Assembly (NCBI RefSeq): GCF_037975245.1
Contig: NC_092565.1
Coordinates: forward strand, 5,094,499-5,158,498
DNA: 64,000 nucleotides
Source of the DNA: Apostichopus japonicus
Lineage: Eukaryota > Echinodermata > Holothuroidea > Aspidochirotida > Stichopodidae
Direction: 5' to 3'
Positions 30,123 to 41,740 of this stretch are shown one piece after another. The position numbers were made by a program, and so were the translations under genes. The notes beneath the pieces are model-generated. The model did no database searches. It saw only the letters and a program-made list of their open reading frames with translations, and was not told the DNA's origin. How positions within the stretch are numbered: position 1 is the first letter of the stretch; every line of letters begins with the position of its first letter.

Positions 30123-31441
30123 TATATATAGACCTATCACATTAGCGAATTTTGAAGCTGTTATCATGCTCTGAGCTAGTGTTAATCCCTCTTGCTGTAG
30201 CGTAAAAGCAGCGCAGTTATTTCTGCTGTAGAAAGCAAAGTACAACGCATTGGCACGCATGATAGACAAAGTACAATATCTGCGTGATTTCCATCGAGAA
30301 GCGAACGATACTTGTAGGTTATTGACAAATGTTGACTCCCAATCCCACACAATCCGATGTTTTACCAGTTCGCTTTTTCAGAGGGTGGCACGTGGTTTGG
30401 GGGCGAGTCTTCAATGCCTTTAAGAAACAAATAGACGCATGCACGCTGGGAACAAGAATGTTAATCTTTAAACATTTAGTGAAGTATAGTGCGTTGAATT
30501 CTGTTCTGCCGCTACACCAATAAATGTGTCTATCGGCCTCAACGGATATGGATAAACTAATGGTGATTGAGCAGTCGCATGTCTACGTACCTAGCATAGC
30601 AATTTACCTTACACCCCCTCAATACGAGAATAATTTGTCTACACGGAAAGCATTTGCAACGAACATTTTGGTGGTCGGTTTTGCTTGCAGGCTGTAAGAA
30701 ATATACATCAGGTAGTCCATCGTATAAAGCCTAGGTTATCCTGCTTGTTTGTGTAATTGCTAACTTGCGACTATACGATTTAATATCTTTCTTAGAGCAT
30801 TGCTAAAAAAAAATGGAAACAATCTTTATATTCCAATCGGTCAAATATATCTTGTAGTCAAATGTGATTAAATTGAACAAATATAACAATAAACACTCAC
30901 ACACACTTAAAACACGTTAGAAAAAAACCTTGTTGACCTAATATGTGTGATCTAACGAGTTTTCGATTAACATTTTGGTTGTAGGTGCATTGGGTACGTC
31001 CAGCGGAGTTGGGATGGAAGGTGTGAAAGATATCCACTGGCAGGCTTGGAAAAGAAGTTTGTAACAATTAAGGATATGACCTATAATGTCACTTTACACA
31101 TTGCAGATTACATTCGGGTTAGTCCTTGCTACAATTACGAGAGGAAGGGGTCCCCCTTCCTGGGAGGAGGGGGGGGGGTAGTGTCAAAACCTACATTATT
31201 TTTTTAACAATGGGTTCTTTCCTAAGCAGCTTCCGATCTGCGTAAGAAGTCGACTAAACACATTTGCATATCAAAAACACGAACACATCAGCTGCTTGGA
31301 ACATTGAGTTTCTATAAGGCTTTTTCAATTAACACAGCTGTAGAGCTATACTGACTCCCTCCAAGTTCCTTTATGCAACTCATGCTTTCTTAAGATAATA
31401 TCCCGTGAAAATATACGCACTAACTGCATTAATTGATGTAA
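30123..31441. other. No gene recognised
   Basis: AT-rich sequence with one G-run near 31170. Nothing else supported. Confidence 0.6.
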
Positions 31442-31449
31442 CCTATACC

Positions 31450-33077
31450 CAGGGACGTAGCTAAGGCCTGATGATTGGGGGGTGTAGTGGCTGAAATTCC
31501 AACTGGATGGGTTTTGGAGTCAGAAAATTCCGACTGCTGCCTTGTACCCCCCCCCCCCCCCCCGCACTCATCGTCAACGATACGGTCAGTGTCAGTCAGA
31601 CACCCCATCTTTCGCGACTGCACTTTTGTTCCGAACTTTTTTCAATACATTTGTACCTTATGGGGCAAAGTTTTTGCTTATGTTGATGGCACTTTTAAAC
31701 TTCCGTAGATTAGCATTGAGTGTTTTAATTGTATACCATAGAGACAATGTATATCCCAACGTCGTAGCCAGGAATTTGAAAAGGGAAGCACTTTTTGCGA
31801 TTGTTATGGGGGAGGGGTCTAAGGGGAGGGGGTGTCCCCCTCCCCTTTGAGATTTTTTTGAACAATTGAAGGTCCTTAGATGCGATCTGGTGCAATTTGT
31901 TGCCAGTTTCATCATTATCATATGATATCATATTATCAGCAGATTTTGTTTCCTGTTTGAATTCTTTTACATGTTCTTTTACATAATATATCAGAAAGAC
32001 AAACATAGTGCTCTTTTACAATTTTTCCAGAAGGATGATTCTTGTTTATTGTCCAATGTCTGGACTTAAATACATTTGACGAACTTAATTGATGGACAAT
32101 ATAAACTTTCATATTTTGTAAGACAGCCAGATTTGCAGTGGCCTAAAAAAATATCGTTATCTCCGTGTATTAACAGTGTAATAATTATTTATAGGAAGTG
32201 CGTATCACGTACGATTGCTAGCTTAGCTTCATAACATGCTGTTCGTGCAACAACTTAGGACGAATCATAGAACGGATGAGAACGAACTTGTCGTCGTCGT
32301 TGTGCATACGGTTCGTGACATTCCATCGAGTGAGGTTAGGTAGGCAATATGTATTTTATTACGCAGTGGCCAACTGTAGGTTTGAAATAGGCTATAGGCT
32401 AAATTTATCTAATTGCATCTGCCAAACTAAGTAAGTAGTTGAATCAGTAGGCCTGCATGTTATTACGATTATAATCGAGTTAACGGAGTTGACGAGTATT
32501 CAAGATCAAAAGAGCACTGACAAAATACCATGCTAAAAAACAAGTTTTTAAACATTTTTTTTCGACACTCAAAGGGGGGGGGGGGAGCAGTCGCTCCCCT
32601 GCTCCCCCTGGCTACGTCCCTGGTATATCCTGAACTTACTTTAAGCTAGCGAACAGGGTTGACCCACCCAATAACAAAATTAATACATAAATTTTCCGAA
32701 ATGAAGCTGGCGAACGTTGTATTTTTTTTTAGAGTATTCAAAATCATACGAAGTTTTGTATGGTGGAGTATAAGGATCGCGAGATACAATTTCTCAATGT
32801 GACGAGGAAAACGTGGTAAATATGACTGATTAAAGGTCAATTTTGATCGAAAATTTTATGTCACTCACAAATTACAAGAACATATGAAAATAAGAGTGCG
32901 ACAGTCAGAAAAATTAGAGCGCGACAGTCGGAAATTCCGAATTGAAGCTGGCGACAGTCGGAAATTCCGACAGTCGGAAATTCCGACTGTCGCACTCAAA
33001 TTTTCCAACTATCGTCATTTTTACCAAGATTGAGGGGGTGAGACACCCCCCACACCCCCCCTCTAGCGACGTCCCTG
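31450..33077. mobile_element. hAT-like element, 1628 bp, carrying a nested element
   Basis: Termini CAGGGACGTAGCTA and the complement of TAGCGACGTCCCTG are flanked by a perfect 8-bp duplication CCTATACC (31442-31449 and 33078-33085). No transposase is visible. About 866 bp of its length is the second insertion at 31757-32622. Near the right end (32890-32995) short GACAGTCGGAAATTCCGA-type repeats form palindromes. Confidence 0.85.
31757..32622. mobile_element. Nested hAT-like element, 866 bp
   Basis: The left end CAACGTCGTAGCCAGG and right end CCTGGCTACGTCCCTG are inverted repeats with two mismatches. They are flanked by a perfect 8-bp duplication GTATATCC (31749-31756 and 32623-32630). It inserted into the element 31450-33077 and is therefore younger. 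No coding capacity was recognised. Confidence 0.85.
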
Positions 33078-33546
33078 CCTATACCACTTGCCGAACCCCC
33101 CACCCTCCCCCCCACAACCCATCCCTAGTGGTAGAGGAAGTAGCCTAAATGTTTCCTCGAACACTTTAAACAAAACAATTAATTAACAATCCCGTCTTTC
33201 CCTGTCAGGAGGTTACTGTATGGAACGCCAGATAGCGCACCAGATGCTCTAAAAGATATGTCAGCGTTCGTGTGTCTGGTATTTACCTGCTGTAACTCGC
33301 CAGGCAGTCCTTTCAATGTGGACTATCAGTTAAAACTATTATGAAGAAAAACTTCAGAGTATCATCCCATTCTTTGTATCTTTTCTTGCGCATAGACTAT
33401 TCATATCAAATCATATTCTGCAAGATATATAAAGTGATATGTAAAATCCGCTTCGTGACGTCGTGCCCATAAATACAGCAGGAGTGGGCCCGAAATGGAT
33501 CTTGCGGACCAAAGTGAATTTTTTTATATTTGCGCATATCATATAA

Positions 33547-33627
33547 AGCGGGAGGCGCTGGTTCGAATCCCGGGTGGAGGCTGGAAGTTTTTTTCACTGT
33601 TCTGGATATTCCAACTCACTACGACTT

Positions 33628-33684
<57 letters not shown>
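33547..33684 (+). mobile_element. 5'-truncated copy of the tRNA-derived SINE
   Basis: It shares with 41741-41886 the segment GCGGGAGG…GGTTCGAATCCCG, then CACTGTTCT-GAT-TTCCAACTCA-TACGA, and ends in a (TA)n tract of about 54 bp. The A-box half is missing or unrecognisable. Conceptual translation of this block gives spurious peptides only. Confidence 0.72.
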
Positions 33685-33687
<3 letters not shown>

Positions 33688-34789
33688 TTGCATTGAGGTT
33701 TCGCTTAAATGATATTAATTTAAAAAAAATTCCGGGCGATTAAAGAAAACGGAACCTTGAAAGACAACATTTTATTGAAGCAACCTGACTATACAAGGCA
33801 CGAAATAGACCAGACACCCACTTTCTCAAACAGAATGTATAGAATTTGTTTTTCTAAACATAATTATAACAGGATAATTTGAAATGGCTTATAAATATAT
33901 AGAGCGTAATTTGTTAAAATGCTGGAAGAAAAAGAGAGGATATCAATTTCGTACAAAGATGTCATTTCACAACATGCTGTAAAACTTTCCTTTAAAAACC
34001 TGCAAACTGCAAATACCGAGGGAATAAAGAAATTGTCGCGGGTTATATTGTTTCCTATAGTGACATCCTGTTCAGAGCTTGTTATACTTGGTCGGAGTGT
34101 GGAGTAAACCCCAGTGTAGTAGTATCTATAGGCCTTAGTATATATTTTTCAATTTACGTTATCCTAACCGGTGCCACGATGTCCTCATGTAGGGGGGGGG
34201 GGGGTGTTGAATGAAATTCCCTTCAGGATTGCTGCATAGATTGTAAGCCAACGTAAACAGTACGAATATATACAGAATTATGAGCATTTCCGAAATATAC
34301 ATAATGGAAATGGCCCTCATATATTACATTGGTCTGTCATTGTCCTCTCAGATACGATTGTGCTTGTATAAATCATATGCCGTTTTCCAGACTGAAATTT
34401 ATGAGGCAGAAAAAGCGTGAATTAATTTCATTACAAAAACTTCCTACCATGCAAATTCTAATGATTCCATTGGTAACGGAAGAAAAGGAAAAAGAGGTTT
34501 AAAGTATAGTGCGAATAAATTTGTGAAATGCGGGTAACTATTCTACATGTGATAAATACATTAAATATATGTCGGATACTGAATACCATGATCTTCAACT
34601 AGCTACTTGCAAACTGTTTTCAAACTAGCTGTATCGTATACAGTATCATTTTAAGCAGTCGTTTTGATTGATTTATATGATTTTGTTCGGGGCCAAAAAC
34701 TTCACTTGCCCTAAGAGGACTTCACGGAAGTGTTGCTAGGGAGTATATTAGACGATTTCAGATTTGGTTTCGTGCTTGATTCAAACAAG

Positions 34790-34831
34790 ATGGGAGAATC
34801 TGAAGTCACTCATTCAACATACATAGCAGTG
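34790..34831 (+). CDS. Hsp70-like gene, predicted coding exon 1
   Basis: Encodes 14 residues starting MGESEV and ending in TYIAV, followed by a consensus donor GTAAGT at 34832. It ends in phase 0, which fits exon 2. The 5' UTR and transcription start cannot be fixed from sequence. The initiation context is AAGATGG. The assignment rests on splice phase and on the hydrophobic segment formed with exon 2, so it is weaker than exons 3 and 4. Confidence 0.7.
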
Positions 34832-36701
34832 GTAAGTATATAGCCTATATGTTTAGGCAGTTCACATATATAACTGTGATTTGCATCAACCTTTATATCT
34901 GTTGAGATCTGGAGACGGGAACAATCATTACTTTCACCAAACATCAAAGGCCAATGTCATCGGCGTATACAAAACTGTCAATATATAACCAGATGTAATT
35001 AAGTCTATATATGTAAACCACCAATAACTAAATTGAAATTCTATGTTGAAACAGTTATCGTTTAATAACTAAAGTGCAAGATTTTGTTAGAAAAATAAGG
35101 AATGTATGTTGAACTATTCACTATTATTTCATATGTGAAGTGCAAAAAAAAAACAAAAAAAAAGGGGGGGGGGTCCATGTCATATCATGAACGAAGGGCT
35201 CTCAAGAACTTTATGTTTGGTCATCCGTGTGGTCATATGAAATATGTTTTTTTTTACCATATATAGTCTTCGAATCGTTGACCGTATTTCGAATTTCATT
35301 CTATTCAACTTTAAACTTGATAGAAAATTCCAAACTGTCAGTCGGTCGGTGTATTGTAAGTGTATGTGTATATATGTGCGTGCATGTTTCGTTCAGTTTT
35401 TCAGTTTTCATCTCGTGATTGCATTGTTTCATATATACTGCTTTTATATGATTGACCTTATACAGCCGAAATATTTGCCGATCGCGTGTATGAACTGACC
35501 CGATAAATGTAACAATGAACGATTGCGTAACAAATCCGCTCGTTCGGGTAATTTTGTTGAATGCAGGGACAAAGATAACTATAAGAATATTTGTAAACTT
35601 GATTCAGAGCGATCGTTCGATTTATTGAACTTTCCCGATCGTTCGATTGGCCACACCCATGCATGATTTCTGCGATTGGACGATTTTCTCACTATCTTGG
35701 ATGATAAGATCAACATCTTTGTTCTTCTAACCTGAACTGACCCCTTTGACCAATAGCGTTGCTTGACGTTTCGACAGTTAGTATACGATAGCATTAAAGG
35801 GATACGATATCGTACAGCTTACTGACTGACTAATGCAAAAAGTGTAGCGAGTATGACCACTATGGGTGCATGCTGGGTTTCAGGTATTTTAAAAATAAGG
35901 GTTAACCCATAATTCCCTTGCCCACACCCTGCCACCCTACATATATATCTCTATCTTCACAATAATCACACATATCAATGTGCAAATCCCTCACCCCGTC
36001 TATTTGCTGTATTTTCCACTTCCGTTTGATTTCCACCACTCCTATTTTTCCCCAATTTGCTCTCTTGCAATCTTAAGTAATCTTTACGAAAATTTATCAT
36101 TTTTCCTCGTCAGGTTATCTCTCTTACTATTTGAATTTCTATGTATCATTCTTTTCATCCAATTTCTTCATTTCTGTTTTTTTTTTCCATTCACATCTTC
36201 ACTTCTATATTCGACATTTGTGCCTTTTTTCTGGCCAATTATCTGGTCTTTTCCGCTGTTTATAAACGTTTCCGTCAGCATTTTGCCTTCGACTCTGCTT
36301 CATATAAGGTTACACATAGCAAGACCATGGAGCCATAACCATGACTCGTTAGGCTATTTTACTTTTGGATAGCATATATATTCATGAACGCCTTTCATGG
36401 TGATAGTTACTCTTTACCATATACTGTCAGTCTCGTGAAGGTCGTACACATACATGTACGATATTCTCCTTACTTTATGTGGACAACTGTTTTGTCTATT
36501 GCTACAGAAATGGAATGTACGACAGCCGAAAATGCATAATTAAGTGCTTCAAAGAGTCGAGCGCTACATCATGGGATTTTATTTACAAGCAGTTTCATTA
36601 CTCAATAGCATTGAAGTTGCAGGTATATGGTTGTGTTAGAGAATCACCTTATAAATGCACTCATAATTGTACTCATTTTACTGTTGGTACTGTTAAAGCG
36701 C

Positions 36702-36736
<35 letters not shown>

Positions 36737-39700
36737 TTTTTATATAGTTGCACTCATTTTACTGTTGGTACTGTTACAGCCCTATATATATATATATATA
36801 TATATATCCGATATATATGTAAAAATATATCCGATATATATATATATCCAATATATATATATATATATATCGGATATATATATCGGATATATATATATAT
36901 ATATATCGGATATATATATATATCGGATATATATATCCGATATATATATATATCGGATATATATATATATATCCGATATATATATATATATATCCGATAT
37001 ATATATCCGATATATATATATATATATCCGATATATATATATATATATATCGGATATATATATATATCGGATATATATATATATATATCGGATATATATA
37101 TATATATATCGGATATATATATATATATCGGATATATATATATATATATCCGATATATATATATATCCGATATATATATATATATCCGATATATATATCC
37201 GATGTTACTGTCTCTACTTCCGTTCTATAGGTACAATAATTCCGTCTTTGCCCTTTCCTAAAGCCCTTTCCTAAAGCAATTAATTTCCTAAAATAATTCA
37301 ACTTTCAAACAATATATACTAACGGATTTAAATTGTTAGGTATTTTTAGCATCATATAATTCCAAAATAGTTCAAAAATTATAGTAATTAAAATTGTTTG
37401 CGAATAAATTTCTTTATTATTCTCTGTTCTTATTTCCTATGCCTATAGTTCATACTGCTTACGGCGGCGTTCTTTGATTCAGTTGAAGGTAAGATCTTTT
37501 TTGGCGGGTTCTTTATTGAATGTTGAAACTAAATCTCACTTTAGTTAATAACACTGTAGCAGTGTCTTTATATAATTTCGTTCTACGTCATGTAAAGCTA
37601 TCAATCTGTAAAATGTGTAAAATGTCCTGGATTTTTTTTTCCATCACATTTTAATGATGACGTTATAGTTCTGTAGGTCAAGCCTAATATTGATTTTAAA
37701 AGGAATTGATTTATAAGGTAGTAAATAATTTGGAATTCTTCGTCAAGCAATTCTTGAATGTATAGAGTTATGTTAACAATATGGCTACCAAGTATGGAAT
37801 TCAACACCATTTGCCCGTGACAGTTGTTAACTTAATCGTGCATGTTACTTAACCAATCAAAACGTACTATATTTTCCAACCGCGGAAAGATAAACCTCTT
37901 AGTTCAGTTACGTGATGGATAAGACGTCGCCGACGCGATCAAAACTGCATTTTTTGTTTCAAACCATAAGTGATATTGAAAAGTATATAAGCCTTTTACG
38001 TATACTCTAGACATTTTAAAATGAATTTTGCACTCAAAAGTCAACTTTTGTCAGTGCCTTGAAAACGGTATTGGACATGAATCTATGAGCCCTGTTATTT
38101 AATCGATATTTGCTTGGTGACCCCAATTTTCATTTTCATCATCTTGTCGAACCTCCATTGGCTGATGCTGTCGCTACCCTCACGTTAATAACAAGCAGGA
38201 CATTCTGGAGAAAGCATTGCTCCTCTTCTACATTTTGTAACTACTTATCTTGGTTGCTTTGTAAACGGATAGGCTATGTTTTTTCTTCTCTGAAACATAT
38301 CAGTCTAATTATGATTAAAATTTGATTATGATATAATTTCAGATATATTGATATGGAAGAAGATTTTAGGGTGAGATTATAGGGTAGCATCTTGAAAGAG
38401 TATTATACGCAACGTTCTATTCCTGCAGGTAGCGTTGTGATCGGAATCGACATGGGGACTCATACCTGCAGGGCATCTATATACAGAAATGGCCAAGTTG
38501 AGTGGTTTGGAAACATACCAAGTTATATCGCTTTCTCTAAGTCAACGATACTACGAGGACAAGCCGCTGTAGATCAAGTTGAACAGTATGTATATGTATA
38601 TCATTCAACAAGTCTGAGTGTATGCAGCGAGGAAGCCTTATTCAAGATTTTCGCTGTGAGATGTCAATTTTATTTTTGTTCCAGTAAATATGTTTTTCTG
38701 GTTTATGCGTGATGTACAGACTGAGGAGTTGCTAAAGATCACGGAGAAAAGAGGTCTCCCTTCAAATGCAAACCTCTGTCGATAAGTATACTGGAGAGTT
38801 ATGGTCATCAGTTTTATGTTAGCTTACTCTACGATTTCATTGTTGTATTATAATGCTTGATATTGTCGTGCTATATAGCCATTGAGAACAGTTTTCTAAT
38901 AGTAAACCACTCCAATATACAGCAGGTAGGCTACTTCAAAGTCACAAAAAAAATGATGTTAGCATAAACACATTAACTCGCTCTGGGAAGAACAATCCCA
39001 ACATGAGCGACGCCGGTATCTTTGTTAAATCACATTAAAATAAACGTGATAGATGTCAAACTCAACCCTAACAGTTTGCCCTTTTCTACTTGGGAAAAGC
39101 ATTATCTTTGTTTTTTTTCCGTTAAACTTCCTACAGGAATCCGGCTAACACAATTTATTCTAGCAAGCGATTTCTCGGACGACTTTTCAACGAAATTGTC
39201 GGCGACGTGTCTTTCTATACATACTCTTTGGTGGATCGAAAGGGGTGGTTTGGCTATCGAGTTGAATTCGAAGATCAAGTCAAGATAGTCACCCCGGAAG
39301 AGGTCATCGCTCAACTGTTGATCGAAACAAAGGATATCTCTGAAGCTTATCTTGGTGTCGAAGTTCGCGACGTCGTAATCGGAGTGCCTGTAGGTTTCTA
39401 CGACTCTCAAAGACGAGCAACACTAGATGCCGCTACCATAGCCGGTCTTAACGTGATTGGTTTCATTAACGCACCCACTGCGATCGCCCTGGCATACAAC
39501 CTAATGGTTGGTGTCCAAGATGAACCTATAGTAACGCTCACGGTTCTCAACATCGGAGGTGGAGAGACAGGTGTAATCGTTGCTAACGTTGCTCCCACAT
39601 CATGTCGGGTGATTGCGAGCGGAGGCAACCCGGCGAATGGAGGTGATGACATAAGCGCACGTTTGATGGATGACATCGTGGAAGAATTTCAAATGCAACA

Positions 39701-40499
39701 CGACGTCGACCCGAGATCAAACTTAGTAGCGTTGCAACGTTTGCGAATGGCTGTTAACGAAGCTATAACTGCACTTGAATCGACACCGTCGGCTGATATA
39801 TATCTCCCATCGTTAGTGGATGAGCTCCCTCTCTCAACGACAATCACCAGGGACCGACTGAAAAGGGCTTCGAGCAAGGTGATAGATGAAATGCGAAGGA
39901 TCGTCGACCGCACACAACAGCAAGCTTACGCTATGGGTGTCTCACATATTGATAAGTTTATTTTCTCCGGTGGAACTTGTCATAATTATCACGTCCGAAA
40001 GGCTTTGGACGAAATGGTAGGTAGTTCGTTAGATGATTCCTTGATGGACCAAGAGTATGTAGCAAAAGGGACTGCCCTGTACGCTGCGTTACTCACTGGT
40101 GACCAAGACCTTGACCATCCTGTACTTCTCGAGGAGATCACTAGTCGTACTTTTGGCATTAATATCTATGCTGGCTTACAAAAGAACGTTATAATGGCGC
40201 AGAGCTCGATTCCAACGAGTCAAGTCGTTAGATTAAACGACTCTTCATCCGCTGGAACGACTCTGACAATTTCTGTTTATGAAAGGGACAGGGCAGTAGC
40301 GGCAGATAATCACCTAGTTGGAGTCTATGAAATTAGTCCTGTTAATGCAAGCATGGAGGTCGACGTTTTGTTTAGTGTCGACGAGGATTCCATTTTTCAT
40401 TTCGACACCGTTAATCCTAATTTCCACGTCATTCCTAACACTGGTAGATTAAACGAAATGGAACTTGAGAAGATGAAAGAAGAGGCACAGTGTCATTGA
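34790..40499 (+). CDS. Divergent ER-type Hsp70-family protein, four exons, 533 aa
   Basis: Proposed coding exons are 34790-34831, 37449-37488, 38429-38585 and 39137-40499. All junctions are GT-AG and in phase, giving 533 residues plus TGA. Residues 1-28 read as a signal peptide (hydrophobic core about 11-23). Residues 29-405 are an Hsp70 nucleotide-binding domain: phosphate-1 loop GIDMGTHTC (33-41), KRFLG (90-94), [13 protein letters not shown] (163-175), [12 protein letters not shown] (183-194), phosphate-2 loop NIGGGETG (218-225) and adenosine loop SGGTCHN (357-363). A linker at about 409-414 leads to a beta substrate-binding domain. The protein stops just after [18 protein letters not shown], where helix A of the lid begins, and lacks KDEL or EEVD. 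Usual Hsp70 length is about 640-660. Hsc70 catalytic and ATP-contact residues E175, D199, D206, K271, R272 and S275 appear replaced; D10, T13 and K71 are kept. The start ATG has a purine at -3 and G at +4; a TATA-like ATTTATATGA lies at 34671. The orthologue is unknown; HSPA5- or HSPA13-like branches are possible. Confidence 0.87.
36665..36785 (+). repeat. Direct duplication beside TA tracts
   Basis: The block ACTCATTTTACTGTTGGTAC followed by TGTTA-AGC-CTATATA occurs twice, at 36672 and 36752. Each copy runs into a TA tract, which points to slippage or local duplication with the microsatellite. Confidence 0.82.
36782..37202. repeat. Compound TA / CCGATAT / ATCGGAT array in intron 1
   Basis: Runs of TA are punctuated about every 14-22 bp by ATCCGATAT or its complement ATATCGGAT, changing orientation several times. 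The block is extensively self-complementary. It is intronic to the Hsp70-like gene; the long Tyr/Ile/Asp frames in it are artefacts. Confidence 0.93.
37449..37488 (+). CDS. Hsp70-like gene, predicted 40-nt exon 2
   Basis: A 40-nt exon between a pyrimidine-rich acceptor (…CTATGCCTATAG) and donor GTAAGA. It enters in phase 0 and leaves one base of a Gly codon, exactly the phase exon 3 requires. It supplies [13 protein letters not shown], completing the signal-peptide hydrophobic core. A possible cleavage site follows V-E-G, just before the Hsp70 domain. Without it, exons 1 and 3 are out of frame with each other. Confidence 0.72.
37489..38428 (+). other. Intron 2 of the Hsp70-like gene
   Basis: A 940-bp AT-rich intron between GTAAGA and TTCCTGCAG. 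No repeat of note and no second exon signal was seen inside. Confidence 0.7.
38429..38585 (+). CDS. Hsp70-like gene, exon 3 (phosphate-1 loop)
   Basis: Encodes the start of the nucleotide-binding domain: [13 protein letters not shown], then a beta-hairpin and PSYIAFS, ending VDQVEQ. The acceptor is TTCTATTCCTGCAG and the donor GTATGT. The last codon (CAG, Gln80) is split after two bases and completed by exon 4. The boundary matches the Hsp70 family, where NP-NT-KR follows directly. Confidence 0.9.
38586..39136 (+). other. Intron 3 of the Hsp70-like gene
   Basis: A 551-bp intron from GTATGT to TTCCTACAG with in-frame stops. It splits codon 80 of the protein. Nothing else is recognisable in it. 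Confidence 0.85.
39137..40499 (+). CDS. Hsp70-like gene, terminal exon 4
   Basis: A single 1363-nt exon with an uninterrupted frame. The acceptor has a long pyrimidine tract ending CTTCCTACAG. It begins [15 protein letters not shown] and carries most of the nucleotide-binding domain plus the beta substrate-binding domain, ending EEAQCH-TGA at 40497. The 430 codons from 39207 have no stop, and the base composition is clearly less AT-rich than the flanks, which supports real coding. The initiator lies in the upstream exons, not at the internal GTG at 39207. Confidence 0.95.
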
Positions 40500-41459
40500 A
40501 AGCATTACCTCTCTCTCTCATTGGTGCATGACTTCAGTATTAAGTATAATGAACCCTATATCGCCATTGGTTATTACATATACAGTACTATAGTCATTAT
40601 ATACTTACGGCTTTACGTCGTTTACAAATATATACTGTCCCACAAAAACACTGTAACTGCTTGAATTCAGTCCGCTTTCTGCCTTCTTTATTTGGTGAAA
40701 TGTGCATAAGTGAAGTTCAGTATATGTTTGTAAGATAATGTCTCCAATTACCCAAATACTTTAGAACAAAAGTCCATTATTCATATAGTATATATGTTGC
40801 ATTAGAATACATACTATATACAACATCGATAAAGCCAACTTTCTCATTTCCAATGTTTCCATATAAAGGTTGCATGTTTCGTAAAAAAATATCGCCATAC
40901 TAAGATAATGACGATATCTTTGTTACAAAGTATTGACTGCGTTGCAGTGAACAGAAATATCTTCAGTTCGAATTTGAGATAACTTTTTTAATTCGTATTA
41001 CTGATAATTTTCGTTTGAATTAGAGATATTTATTCCTATTACCGATTTGTTTACTTCGGATAAGCGATATACCTGTAATTGCGCTTTTAAGTTAACTTTT
41101 ATTTAATCGTTAATCGATTAAGAGATATCTTTGTTACATTTAAAATTTCCCTTATTGATATAAATGTATTTTTAAGGTAAATTAAGATGTGTCCAATTAC
41201 ACTTTAATAAAAAAAAAAGTAATAAAATACTCTTTAGGTTCCGTGTTATACGCAACCGGTTAACCCTTTCTATTGTCCCTGATCGATACGAACCTACCCC
41301 TCGCCCCCCCCCCCCGCCCTCCCCGTCCCCGTTCCCAAATGTTTTAAATGGCTTCGAATGCGCCCTCCGCTAAAGTATGCTAACATCTCTGAAATGCTCC
41401 CTTTAAGGCTAAATTGATGGTGATGACAGCTCCTCAGTGCAGGCTGCTGTTTTATGATT

Positions 41460-41461
<2 letters not shown>
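40500..41461. other. 3' flank of the Hsp70-like gene
   Basis: Likely 3' UTR and downstream sequence, very AT-rich. It holds the two candidate poly(A) signals at 41206 and 41221 and a C-run near 41306. Confidence 0.5.
41206..41226 (+). promoter_or_regulatory. Candidate polyadenylation signals of the Hsp70-like gene
   Basis: Two AATAAA hexamers, at 41206 and 41221, are the first good poly(A) signals found after the stop codon at 40497. They would give a 3' UTR of about 0.7 kb. The region is A-rich, so chance matches are possible. Confidence 0.3.

Positions 41462-41525
<64 letters not shown>
41462..41525. repeat. (TA)n microsatellite
   Basis: About 64 bp of perfect TA, 1 kb downstream of the Hsp70-like stop codon. 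Confidence 0.95.
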
Positions 41526-41527
<2 letters not shown>

Positions 41528-41740
41528 CATTAACATAAAGTCTGTTCAAAGTATCTCTTTCGAGATCCGGCTTTAGGAATCACAAATGATTTTCGAGTTG
41601 GTTCGCATCATGTTTGATCTCTAGAGTAAGGCAAAATATGTCACCAAAAACAGAACTAGTATTGTTCGATACAGGTGACAAACGCCTACAGTGGAATTAC
41701 GATCTTCCTTACCGGTTTCGAACCTCTGGACATACAATCA

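Larger units (their letters stand above)
34832..37448 (+). other. Intron 1 of the Hsp70-like gene
   Basis: A 2.6-kb intron. It holds a pyrimidine-rich stretch at about 35990-36300, a duplicated 40-bp segment ending in TA tracts (36665-36785), and the TA/CCGATAT array up to 37202. The open frames in it come from simple sequence. No other exon was identified. Confidence 0.65.

Noticed and set aside
34700-34760. Heat-shock element upstream of the Hsp70-like gene
   Set aside because: GACTTCACGGAAG has TTC and GAA half-sites at the wrong spacing and only once; not enough for an HSE call.
36479-37301. Tyr/Ile/Asp-rich frames of 175-260 codons
   Set aside because: They are produced by the intronic TA/CCGATAT array, and frames exist on both strands at once.
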